A DNA stretch of 64,000 nt from Psychrosphaera haliotis. GTDB lineage: Bacteria; Pseudomonadota; Gammaproteobacteria; Enterobacterales; Alteromonadaceae. The position numbers and the translations under genes are program-made. Of the stretch, positions 27,782 to 37,757 are shown piece after piece. The notes below the pieces were generated by a model. It was not told the DNA's origin, made no database searches, and saw nothing but the letters and a program-made list of their open reading frames with translations. Position 1 is the stretch's first letter. Each line of letters starts with the position of its first letter. The stretch covers positions 1 through 64,000 of the forward strand of contig NZ_WOCD01000001.1 in NCBI RefSeq assembly GCF_009728465.1, read 5' to 3'.

Positions 27782-29613
27782 CAAAGAAAAGCTGATGATT
27801 ATCAGAAGTAATTAAGCTATACCCTTTTAATGTTCCATCCTCATTTAATTCCACTAAACCTGCCGCTGATTGCGTATGCAAATTTCTTTGTTTAAAACGG
27901 CTTGCCTGCGCTTTTAATGGGTGATGTTCAATTTCCAACTTTCTTCGCTTGGTAAAAAGGTTCAACAGACTGTGCGGTGAATAAAGAAACCTGTCTATAT
28001 AATCAAAGAACTTAAGTAAGCCTGGTGGAAATTGATTTTTGAAACCACTGCAGGTCAACTGCCAAATTTTATCCGTGTCGGAGCTAAATCGCCTCTCGGC
28101 TGAAAAACAAAAAGAGTAATGAACATCACCAGACATAATAATAACTTCGTCTGGCGCGTTGTCATGACGTAACATATTCATTAACTTTTTAGCGGAGCCT
28201 TGATGGGCCATCCAATTCTCAACGTCCACCAGCAACTCCTTGCCCACTAGAGCACAAGCTTTTTGAACCACTTCAATGGCTTTTACGCCAAAAACTGGAG
28301 CCGGTGAAACTAATAACATGGAGGTTTGCGGCTCAAATAGTTGTCTCTCCAACTCTTCTAAGTATTTAAAGTCCATAAGACCACTTGGATTTTTAGCGGA
28401 TGTTTCTGAGCGCCAACGGTGCGTCCGTGTGTCCAAAACCACTATTTTAGGTTGGCTTTGTACTTCGTAGTGCCAGTCATTAAAATCATACAGGCTTTCA
28501 GTAAACTTATTGTCGGCAAAATCACCTGTCATGGATAACTGTTTAATGGTGTTTATAAGCGGTTGATGATTATCTGGGTTGTTGCCCCAGCCTTGAAATA
28601 CCGTGTATGACAACAAAGCATCTCGGATCATTTGACGAGTTATTAAATGCCCATAGACATGCTCTTCCCAATCAACACTTAAATTCCAATCATCGGTAAC
28701 GTCATGATCATCAAATATCATCATGGTTGGGGTATTTGCCAATGCATATTCAAAGTCAGGCAGTGTTTCTATAAAGCCTTTTAATGCTTGCCAGTCATTT
28801 TGATAAGCGACTTTAAGCTGACCATGCACTTTCTCTTCTGCTTTTTCCACGTCGTCCGTAACAAAACTCCAGACGCTTGAAGACCAAGTTAATAAATAAA
28901 CGGCAAAAAACTCATCAAGTCCTATTAAGTGATTATCATGAAATCGAGAAGAAATGATGTCAGTGCCATGCCAAAATTCAGACCAGCGACTTTGATCTTC
29001 TTTTTTGGGAAACAATTGGCTTCGATTATTCAATGAATATCGCCAGTCAAGTTGCTGCTTTGATACATTCCCTAGCTCATGCTCCGCTGAAAATAATCCA
29101 AGCTTTTTAGATAACGCTTGCGCGGCTACTAACATAGGTGCAGACACGTCATCGGCATATACCTGATCGCCCGTCATCAATAAGTAATCTGGACGCGCAT
29201 CAAAATCTTCTTTAATTTTATCCGCAATACCATTAAAAGCATCTACCGATGGATGATCGGGTTTACGACAGGAAACCTTGTATTACAGAAGAGATGGTTT
29301 CGTTAACCTTAAAATGTCCTAAGACATCGCTACTAGGCTTTGCAGTTGGTATATTGTTAAGGATAGTATATGAGTGCTCAGTAGAGAGCGCCCAATGTTC
29401 TGCCATCGGTCTGATATTAATAAGGTAGGCAAAGCACTTTTCCCCCAACTGAACAAAGTCTAGGGCTTGCTGAATATCGACCTTGTTGGATAAGGCCATA
29501 ACTTCTAATTGGTAATCATGCAATCCATCGGCAACAAACCAAATATTAGCTTGATGTTTGTCTACGAGTCTTAGAAATGGACCACATAAAATGGTTGGTG
29601 GGTGTATAGCCAC
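27765..29613 (-). pseudogene. PhoD-like metallophosphatase family protein (one-base frameshift here)
   Basis: About 615 residues when repaired. The N-terminal part (PPTILCGPFLRLVDKHQANI) lies in one frame and stops just after VIQG; removing one base from GAAAC (plus strand 29273-29275) gives QGSCRKPDHPSVDAF, the conserved Cys/Lys block, and joins the rest. Metal-site motifs follow: MTGDQVYADD, FDDHDVTDDWN and SGDVHYSF. Members are calcium/iron-type phosphodiesterases or phosphatases; the substrate is unknown. I chose GTG 29613 because of TTGAG upstream; TTG 29634 is the alternative. No signal peptide is evident. Confidence 0.82.
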
Positions 29614-29715
29614 AAATGTCTCAACTTCGATCAAATAAATTACTATAACCCCATACTATGGCTAGGATTGGTAATTTATTCAACCGATTACAAGCTTTTG
29701 TCGATGGTTATAATG

Positions 29716-30634
29716 TTACACAAAGTGTCCGGATTGATAATCTTTAAGCGCCGTATCTATTTCAGACATTTTATTCATCACAAAAGGCCCATATTGCACT
29801 ATTGGCTCACCTATTGGTTTAGCTGCCAACAATAAAAAGCCGGCTTCACTCTCCTCGTGACTGGAAACGTGAGAGCCAATGTCAATGCCAGAGTGAGTTT
29901 GAGTGCTAAAGTTAGTGTCAGTGTGGTCATTTTTGATATTAATAACTTCACCTTCTGACAATACCGCAACTTGTTTAGCAACAACCTTACTACCATTGAC
30001 TGTTATCTCACCTTGATAAACATAAATGAAACCGCACTTTTCATCTAGGATACTTGTCTCTAAAAAACCCGAGGCCAATGTTATGTCATATATCTCAGCT
30101 TGAATATCATCTCGCACAACCGGGCCTACTTCACCTTCGCCGTTAAATTGACCGGCTATGACTTTTACTTGTCCTTTGCCCTTTATAGCTGGCGATTCAC
30201 TAATGACCGGAATATTTTCTTTCGGAATATCGATATAGCGCGGAGCTTGAAGCTTGTCTTTACTTGGTAAATTTAACCAAAGTTGAAAACCGAATAACAT
30301 GCCAGAATCTTGTTTTGGGGTTTCAGAATGAACAATGCCCTTGCCTGCTGTCATATACTGAACGCCACCAGAGGTAATTAAACCATGTCCACCTGTTGAG
30401 TCATTGTGTTCCATGCTACCTTGAACCATATATGACAATGTCTCAAAACCTTTATGAGGATGTGGTGGAAAACCAGCAATGTAATCATCTGGGTTATCCG
30501 AGCGTATTTCATCAAGCATTAAAAAAGGGTCCAGGTTTCCTAAGCGCAGGTTGCCCTATAACTCTAGTTAGGTTTACCCCAGCACCGTCCTGAGTAGGCA
30601 TCCCGTTCAATATTTTCGACACTTGTTTGTTCAT
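29716..30634 (-). pseudogene. Pirin family protein (one-base frameshift here)
   Basis: About 305 residues when repaired. The frame from ATG 30634 (MNKQVSKILNGMPTQDGAG, then TRVIGQPALR) is broken by one extra base in GTTTC at 30536-30538; removing it gives LDPFLMLDEIRSD and continues. This is a bicupin with the metal ligands in PPHPHKGFET and GIVHSE. Bacterial pirins include quercetin dioxygenases and regulators of pyruvate metabolism; the role here is open. It is monocistronic, between the PhoD-like gene and the divergent potassium channel gene. Confidence 0.85.
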
Positions 30635-30832
30635 ATTGTTCTCATACTTTAAAAATAAACATGCAGGTTAGCTGCATTTACGATGTCAATAGTATTAGGT
30701 TTCTACAAATTTAAGTAAATTGCTAAATGTGATTGTGAGTATTCTAAAATATCGAAAGGTTATTTTGTTTGTCTATTTTAAAAAAACTTGTCTACCTTTA
30801 TATACATAGAGAAACAAACTATATGTAGGTTT

Positions 30833-31825
30833 ATGTTAGAAAATAAATCAAACCCTAAGCGCTGCTCCTTTACCTCTACCGAAGGTGAGGCTTGCAATGA
30901 GCTAGATATAGGAAGTGGCTTTTGTTTTTGGCACGACAAAACCATAGATAAAACAGGCATGAAATTAGCGCTAAAGCTTGAAGAGTTTGTCGCTGCTGGT
31001 GGCGTTACTCAAGGGGTTTGTTTAAAAAAAGCCGATTTGGAGAATGTTAGGCTCGTCCGTTACGGGCACTCCACAGGTTATGACTTTCGAAATGCAGACT
31101 TTTATCGTGCAAACCTTCGCAATGCTCATTTGTTTAACGCAAACTGCGCCGGCGCCTCTTTTATGAAAGCCCAATTAAAAGACGCTGATTTGCACTGTGC
31201 AGAATTATTTAATTGTAACTTACTTGGCGTAAAGTTAAGTGGCGCCAGGTTAGACAATGTAAGTTTAGGCTCATATGTTCACCAAGAGTCAATCGCAAGA
31301 CAAGCTGAACGTGAAGGAAACCATACTAAAGCAGCTGACTTTTATGAGCAGTCAGAAGAAATTTATCGTGCTTTTAGAAAAGCAGCTAGTGACAATGGTT
31401 TAATGAACTTATCAGGGCAATTTGCCTATAAAGAGTCGACGATGATACGCAAACAGAAGCCTCGCTATTCTGCCGAGCGCATCAGTTCAAAACTCGTAGA
31501 CTTATTTTGCGGCTATGGTGAAAAGCCTCGTAACGTTATCGCGTTTTCCGTGTGGTTTATTCTTTTTTGTGCCTGTTTTTACTTTACCATGGGCGTTGAA
31601 TCTAATTATGGGCCTATTGGTTTTGACTCAAACCACACTTTTTATGAAAATTTAAGCCACTTTGGATCGTCTATTTATTTTAGTGTTGTTACCTTTACTA
31701 CACTTGGTTACGGAGACATCCATCCTATTGGTATAGCTAGAGCGGTAGCTACTTTTGAAGCATTTATTGGTAGTTTTGCGTTGGCACTTTATGTGGTGGT
31801 TTTCGTTAAAAAAACCAGTCGTTAA
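30833..31825 (+). CDS. Pentapeptide-repeat potassium channel with N-terminal Cys/His cluster
   Basis: 330-residue protein. Residues 8-35 hold RCSF, EACNE and GFCFWHD, a possible zinc-binding Cys/Cys/Cys/His cluster. Residues about 80-150 are pentapeptide repeats (ADLENVRLVR, ADFYRANLRNAHLFNANC, ADLHCAELFNCNLLG), a right-handed beta-helix. A linker helix then leads to two membrane segments (FSVWFILFCACFYFT and the C-terminal one) with the selectivity filter FTTLGYGD between them. It therefore resembles a two-helix potassium channel with a cytoplasmic sensor domain; the ligand is unknown. ATG 30833 has TAGG upstream and is preferred to TTG 30788. Confidence 0.85.
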   Translation: MLENKSNPKRCSFTSTEGEACNELDIGSGFCFWHDKTIDKTGMKLALKLEEFVAAGGVTQGVCLKKADLENVRLVRYGHSTGYDFRNADFYRANLRNAHLFNANCAGASFMKAQLKDADLHCAELFNCNLLGVKLSGARLDNVSLGSYVHQESIARQAEREGNHTKAADFYEQSEEIYRAFRKAASDNGLMNLSGQFAYKESTMIRKQKPRYSAERISSKLVDLFCGYGEKPRNVIAFSVWFILFCACFYFTMGVESNYGPIGFDSNHTFYENLSHFGSSIYFSVVTFTTLGYGDIHPIGIARAVATFEAFIGSFALALYVVVFVKKTSR

Positions 31826-31897
31826 AAATTAATATAAAAATTTTCCTATTTTAGTGAAACTTTTATGGAAAACCTCGGTCTTATTGTTTGGATAGCA

Positions 31898-31926
31898 TTG
31901 ACATCTTGAGACCGTGTTAATGTTAT
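31898..31926 (+). promoter_or_regulatory. Promoter of a candidate short RNA
   Basis: A perfect -35 box TTGACA (31898-31903), 17-base spacer and TGTTAT (31921-31926) precede a stretch with no gene but with a strong terminator. The 6-bp inverted repeat CGGTCT (31876-31881) / AGACCG (31909-31914) flanks the -35 box and could be an operator. Confidence 0.5.
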
Positions 31927-31932
31927 TTCTTC

Positions 31933-31987
31933 ATTGTTAAGTTCCAACTTAATTTGGACAAGGCCAGCTCCCCGCTGGCCTTTTTTT
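31933..31987 (+). ncRNA. Candidate short RNA or leaderless terminator transcript (about 55 nt)
   Basis: From the predicted start near 31933 the transcript would contain the palindrome TTAAGTT-CC-AACTTAA (31937-31952) and end in the strong hairpin at 31962-31980 plus T7. No reading frame of note is present. The simpler view is that the hairpin only ends the potassium channel transcript; the promoter with a perfect -35 box argues for an independent RNA. I do not recognise a known RNA family. Confidence 0.35.
31962..31987 (+). terminator. Strong Rho-independent terminator downstream of the potassium channel gene
   Basis: GGCCAGC (31962-31968), 5-base loop, GCTGGCC (31974-31980), then seven T. 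On the minus strand there is no T tract after the stem, so it does not serve recD. Confidence 0.92.
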
Positions 31988-32018
31988 ATTGCATAAAACC
32001 TTAATATACTTGTAACTA

Positions 32019-34017
32019 TTACAGCCCGTACAGCAGCTTGCTCAAACCAGACTGACGTACCGTGTGGTTATTAACGGCTCGTAGTGTTCTATCTTTATCT
32101 CCAAAAATAGTAAAGCGGGTTTTTGCTCTAGTTATAGCGGTATAGATAAGCTCACGGCCTAGTAACTTAACGCCAACATCGTCACCAGGCATGATCAATA
32201 TTGTATGGTCAAACTCCGAGCCTTGGCTTTTGTGCACTGTCATCGCATATACACTTTCGTGCGTTGGCAACCTCTGATTAAACAATTTAATCATGTCACC
32301 TTTACCATCTATAAAATACGTTACTAATTGGTCCGAAACCGGATCTGGTATTTGAATGCCAATATCACCGTTATACAGCCCTAAGTGATATGCATTTTCT
32401 GTCACTAGAATTGGTCGGCCAGCGTAGTGTTCATCTTGCCAAGCCACTCTACCCAATTGTGATAGGCGTTCTTTCACTAATTTATTAAACTCTTCAACAC
32501 CATATATACTTTGACGCACACAGCTTAATACCTGTAGCTCATAGAGTTTTTTAAACAACGCCTTAACCACGTTGAGCTCATTACTTTCCGTTATTTCACT
32601 GATGCTGTCTAAAATAGCGACCTGGTGCCTTACAACACGTTCAACTATTAGCTTTATAGAATGAGAATTTGGATCCAACCAAGTTAACACACTCCCAGAT
32701 TCTAAATACCTTTGTCGGTTAGCATCATCTGTACCTAAACAATTTTCTATCAGCAAATGCTCTACCGCTTTCCCAACACCCTTATTTACTGCTTTTGCCA
32801 AAAGACCTATCTCACCATTAGAGTCAAATCGATAAGACTTTTTTAGCTCAGTAACGGGTTGAAGAGCATTTTGCCGTTCAATACCTAATGATTGCAATGG
32901 TGCACAAATTTCAGCTAGTAAGTTACCAGCTTCAACAGAAGCTAGTTGTTCCTTATCACCAATTAACACTAACTGACAACGACTCGGTAAAGCAGACATT
33001 AATTTAGACATTAAACTTAAATCAACCATCGACGCTTCATCTAATACTAAAACATCGATCGGCAACTTATTGTTTGAATTGTAATAGAAGTCATTTCGAC
33101 CACGGGATTTTAATAACCGATGAATTGTTGATGCTTCTGTAGGTATGTACGCTCTTATATCGTCACTAATATTTAACTTATCAATTCCTGACAACATCGA
33201 TTCAGTTAACCTTAAAGCAGCCTTACCTGTTGGTGCAGCGAGCTTGATGGTGAACTGACCTATTTGTTTTTGAATTAAAGTAGGTTGCTCCAGGTAATAT
33301 TGAACTAACGATGACAACAACTTTATTACGGTCGTTGTTTTACCGGTTCCCGGACCGCCAGTAATAACCGAAAACTGATGGCTTAAACTATTCAGTACTG
33401 CTCGATATTGCCAATCAATTTCAGTATTTAGTTGTTCGTCCAATTTATCAGCTTCAGATGAAGTGCTTTGGAACAACCCATCAACAATCTCGCTTTGGCC
33501 ATCGAGTAACTCTGCTGGTAACCAATGGTGAGCTGGTTTTCGGGTCTGTCCGGCAATCACAAACTCCGCTACAGCTAACTCCATGTTGTGATAACGAGAA
33601 AAATAAACCAAACCGTTGTCTAGAACAAAAGGCGCATCTTCACCAAATAAATCTGTAGCCTGAAGCCGTTCTGCCCATTCATAATGTTCCGGTAACAAAA
33701 CATTATGATGCATTAACCAATCTACCCATGTGAGTTGGGTTAGCAAAAAGCACGTGTTTTGCTGATTTAGCTCATAACTGCACCTTAGAGCCAACAAAAC
33801 AATCAAGTTAAAGGTTGCAGCATCTAGCGTTTCTCACTTCGTTCGCGTAATAACAAGCCAAATGATAATCCGCGTCGCTAATTGAACCATTTGTTCGAAG
33901 CTCATTTATAAACTGTAAAGTAGAATTCCCCTTTAACTCCTTACTTATAAATATGGAGTCCACCGTCATTAACTCATTCGAGGGTAATAGTGTGTTATTT
34001 TCTAACATATTACTCAT
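32019..34017 (-). pseudogene. recD: Exodeoxyribonuclease V subunit RecD (one-base frameshift here)
   Basis: RecD is the 5'-3' helicase motor of RecBCD. Repaired length is about 665 residues. The N-terminal 60 residues (MSNMLENN…ADYHLACYYANEVR) are separated from the rest by one extra base in GTTTC at 33830-33832; removing it gives EVRTLDAATFNLIVLLALR, which continues in frame. Walker A is GGPGTGKTTT near residue 215, Walker B is LVLDEASMVD, and later motifs include VLIGDKEQLASVEAG, AMTVHKSQGSEFD and YTAITRAK. The ATG at 34017 overlaps the recB stop (TAATG), indicating translational coupling. Confidence 0.93.
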
Positions 34018-37000
34018 TATTCGCCGCCTTCAAGTAACGCGTTATCAAAATATTGAATCACCTCATAAGGTACTTTATAACTGTAAACGCCTTTGCCTCT
34101 ATGTGTTTGAGACATTCCTCGAAGGAACAAGTACATTCCGCCAGCCACATGTTCATCATAACGATAATCCGCTAATTTTAGCGAGAGCCATTTGTGCAAA
34201 GCATAACTATAAATGATTAATTGCAGGTGATAATTGTGATCTGTCATGGCATCAAAAATGTTATCTGACTGATAGTCCTCAAAACGATTACCAAGGTAGT
34301 TGGATTTATAGTCGATAATGTAATATTGCCCGTTTACGCAGGCTGTTAAATCTATAAAACCTTTTAATAATCCCGTGAGCCCTTTCAGATTTAACACAGA
34401 TGTATTTATCTTCGTTTTATCAAAACCGCACATTGATAACGCGTTACCAATAATTTCAGAATTAAGTGATTGAACATTAAAATAAAACTCCATTTCATCC
34501 AAACGTTGTTCGTGTTTTATATCAGACAGTGACCATTGTCCTAAATCGGCCCGCATAACATCATTCAACCATAAAATCGCATCATCAAGTAGGTGCTCAT
34601 CTAAGCCAAAGCGTTGCAAAGCGTCCAATACTATTTCAGTTTGATCAGTAACTGGTTGAGTAAAATCTAAATGCTCAAACATATGATGCAAACAAGAGCC
34701 TGGGTTTGCGCCTTTTGGAAAAGTGAAACGCACATCAAGCGGATTATTATCAGGAAAGCTATCACCCTCATCATTATCTGGCGTCAGAGTTTCAAAGCTA
34801 TTAGTCTGTGCTGCATCAAATATCCCTAAGTGCGTCATTTCATCTGATGCCCCTGGTATAAAGTGTTCGCCTGCACCAACCAATGCAGAGTAACTCAACA
34901 CTCGCCAGTTTTGAGGGATCTGACCTTCAAACTCTGCACATGAATAAGTCTCTTTTTTATCCGAGCTTGCATGCTTAGATTGATATTCCACAAACTCGTC
35001 TTTTACCCCGTTAAAATTAGCGTTTACAGTTTGTGGCGCAATAATAGAAAGCTTCGCGATAGGTTCAGCTAAACTTTCAATTTTAGAAGTTAAAGCGGAC
35101 TGCCAATCAGTTTCTGATATTTTGGGTTTGTCTTTCCCTAAAATCAAACGACCAAATGCCGATTTATCAACACTGCTGTCTTTACTATTTGAACGCTCTT
35201 TTAAATTAAAACACCCTAGTACCAAACGTTGTTTTGCTCGCGTCATCGCCACATAAAGCAGTCGAATATCTTCAGCTAAACGTTCTCCTTCCGCGATTTG
35301 CATTTCTATTTTGCGTTTATCTACTCGCAAACTAAGAGCGTTTAAACGCTTTGATTGATGCAATGCTATTTTCTGAGCCTTAAATTCCGTAGCAAACGGA
35401 ATATAAACAATAGGATATTCAAGTCCCTTAGAGCCATGCATAGTTACTATTTGTACTAAATTACTGTCAGACTCTAAACGCATTGAGACATCGTCGCTGC
35501 TATCAACAGTATTCTCGATAACGGCTTGTCGCAACCAAGCCATTAGCTTTTCTGCGCCATTTTGAATGACAGACTCTTGCTGAATCAACTCCAATAAATG
35601 CCGATAATCAGTAACTTGTCGTTCAAAATCGATACCTTGATTTTGCCAAGCTTCAAAAGTGTTCGCAAAAGCTAACACCTGATCGATGGCTGACGAAATT
35701 TTGCCTTGGGACCAATATTGGTGGGCTTGGTGAAAACAAACGAGATGTTGGTGCCATGCTTTTGGGTTTTGTTGCAGCGCAGACAGCTCTAACAAAGAAT
35801 AGGCAAAGAAGTCGGTCGCGACGGCAGCCTTTACTTTACGCTCATTAATTGGTGAATGAATGGCTTCTATCAAACGCAACATATCCTTTGCTAATGCGCT
35901 CCTAAATACACTGTCTCGGTTGATATAAACGGATCGCACACCTAACTCTATTAGAGTTCGCTTTAGTAACTTAGCTTGGTTTCTATTTCTAACTAATATG
36001 GCAATATCATTTGCTGATACAGACTTTGGCGTTACTGATGGGCTCTCTAAAAAGGCAGCGCCGTTCTCTGAGTCCCTTAATAAGTTCGCTATTTCCATGG
36101 CACATTGCCTAGCAATCACTTTTTGAATTTCCGGTAGCGAAAAGCCATTTAATGGTGGGTCTTGGTCAAGTGCCGAAAAGTGTAAAACTTCCAACTTAGG
36201 AAGTGTTTTTTCATGTTGTATTAACTCAGGACTATCTAATTTCCCAGAACCAACAGAAATAAACGGTATTTGTTCGTGTTCAAATTTAAGCGGGCTTGTC
36301 TCAAAAATGTGGTTTATACCGGTTATAAGATCTTGATGAGAGCGCCAATTGGTCGAAAGCGTGTAATGTTGCTCGTGGTCAAGGTGGCCTTTAGCCGTTA
36401 TATACGTAAATATATCGGCGCCCCTAAAACGGTAAATAGCCTGTTTCGGATCGCCAATCATGATCATATTCACAGAGTCAGTTTCATCATCAATCGTTGC
36501 ATTGTAAATGCAGCTGAATATCTCGTACTGAACAGGGTCTGTATCTTGGAATTCATCAATAAAAGCCAACGGATAGCGAGTTTGAATAGACTCTATCAGG
36601 CCTTCTGCGCCTTCTTGATTAAACAATGCGCTACGAAGTTGCAAAAGTAGGTCATCAGGCGTTAAAAGTTGCTGATCAGCTTTTATGCCTAACGCCCCTT
36701 CTTCAATTTTTTCCTTGGCCGTTGTTAACCAATACCCTTCAAACTGACTGTCTAAAAGTTGAGCGGCAATGGCATGCAAATCATCAAAAGCATGGGTTAC
36801 TGGGTGACTAACAGGAGCATAATTTTTTTTGTAATTACTTGCGTCGCTAACATTACTTGTCGTGAAAATAGCAATTTCATCTAGCGATAACATTTCACTG
36901 TTATTTGTTGGCTCAATAAAACCTTCTATTAGCGATAATTTTGTCAACAGTGGTTTTTTACCATTAACGCCCGACTCTCTAATAGTTGAAATAAAATCTG

Positions 37001-37757
37001 AAGTTCTTAATTTTACTTTTAATGACTCTAAGGCATCGCCGTAGCGCTTAATTAATGACGTATACTCTGCTTGTTCTATACTCGGCTCTATAACCACTTG
37101 CTTGTTGAGAATATCATTTAAGCTCGCCAATAATTGATTGGGGTTAGCCCATGCTTTCCTAAAAAGCTTGTATTCAACGCCAGTAAGGTCAAGTACGTAC
37201 TGTCGCCAGAAATCATAAAGCGCTTGTTTGATATAAGGCTGATTATCCATTTCAAAACTTTGCTCAAAAGCCATTTTAGTTTCGAACGCAAATTGGTTTA
37301 AACAACGTTGGCAAAAGCCATGAATAGTAAAAATTGCCGCTTCGTCTATCAGGGTAATTGCATCTTGTATACGATGATAAGCCGCCAAAATAGTATCTTG
37401 ATTCGTTGCTTGTAGATTATGAGCTTTATATGCCTCACTGTAATCGCTTATGACCGACTTTAATGTCTTATCTATAACTAGGTTAGCCTGTTCCGATAAA
37501 GTGGCTAGTAATGCCTTCTGAGCTTCTTTAAGTTTATTACGTATTCTGTCTCTTAACTCTTGAGTAGCAGCTTCTGTAAACGTTACCACTAAAATTTGAT
37601 CTATCGAAAGCGGTGTTAAGCTCATATCGGTGTTACGTAGACCCAACACAGCCCTTAAATACAATGTTGTGATCGTATACGTTTTGCCGGTGCCTGCACT
37701 GGCTTCAATTAACGCATTCTGATTCAATGGTAATGTTAACGGATTAAGTTCTTTCAT
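34017..37757 (-). CDS. recB: Exodeoxyribonuclease V subunit RecB
   Basis: 1246-residue SF1A helicase and nuclease of RecBCD, which processes double-strand breaks and loads RecA at Chi. Walker A ASAGTGKTYTI lies near residue 20, Walker B is AFIDEFQDTDPVQYEIF, motif III/IV is MIGDPKQAIYRFRGADIF, and motif V/VI includes VTMHGSKGLEYPIVY and LLYVAMTRAKQRL. The C-terminal nuclease domain has GSCLHHMFE and the catalytic IIDYKSNYLG. The ATG overlaps the recC stop (ATGA) and the stop overlaps the recD start (TAATG), so recC-recB-recD is translated as a coupled set. No ptrA gene intervenes, unlike E. coli. Confidence 0.97.
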   Translation of the reverse strand: MKELNPLTLPLNQNALIEASAGTGKTYTITTLYLRAVLGLRNTDMSLTPLSIDQILVVTFTEAATQELRDRIRNKLKEAQKALLATLSEQANLVIDKTLKSVISDYSEAYKAHNLQATNQDTILAAYHRIQDAITLIDEAAIFTIHGFCQRCLNQFAFETKMAFEQSFEMDNQPYIKQALYDFWRQYVLDLTGVEYKLFRKAWANPNQLLASLNDILNKQVVIEPSIEQAEYTSLIKRYGDALESLKVKLRTSDFISTIRESGVNGKKPLLTKLSLIEGFIEPTNNSEMLSLDEIAIFTTSNVSDASNYKKNYAPVSHPVTHAFDDLHAIAAQLLDSQFEGYWLTTAKEKIEEGALGIKADQQLLTPDDLLLQLRSALFNQEGAEGLIESIQTRYPLAFIDEFQDTDPVQYEIFSCIYNATIDDETDSVNMIMIGDPKQAIYRFRGADIFTYITAKGHLDHEQHYTLSTNWRSHQDLITGINHIFETSPLKFEHEQIPFISVGSGKLDSPELIQHEKTLPKLEVLHFSALDQDPPLNGFSLPEIQKVIARQCAMEIANLLRDSENGAAFLESPSVTPKSVSANDIAILVRNRNQAKLLKRTLIELGVRSVYINRDSVFRSALAKDMLRLIEAIHSPINERKVKAAVATDFFAYSLLELSALQQNPKAWHQHLVCFHQAHQYWSQGKISSAIDQVLAFANTFEAWQNQGIDFERQVTDYRHLLELIQQESVIQNGAEKLMAWLRQAVIENTVDSSDDVSMRLESDSNLVQIVTMHGSKGLEYPIVYIPFATEFKAQKIALHQSKRLNALSLRVDKRKIEMQIAEGERLAEDIRLLYVAMTRAKQRLVLGCFNLKERSNSKDSSVDKSAFGRLILGKDKPKISETDWQSALTSKIESLAEPIAKLSIIAPQTVNANFNGVKDEFVEYQSKHASSDKKETYSCAEFEGQIPQNWRVLSYSALVGAGEHFIPGASDEMTHLGIFDAAQTNSFETLTPDNDEGDSFPDNNPLDVRFTFPKGANPGSCLHHMFEHLDFTQPVTDQTEIVLDALQRFGLDEHLLDDAILWLNDVMRADLGQWSLSDIKHEQRLDEMEFYFNVQSLNSEIIGNALSMCGFDKTKINTSVLNLKGLTGLLKGFIDLTACVNGQYYIIDYKSNYLGNRFEDYQSDNIFDAMTDHNYHLQLIIYSYALHKWLSLKLADYRYDEHVAGGMYLFLRGMSQTHRGKGVYSYKVPYEVIQYFDNALLEGGE

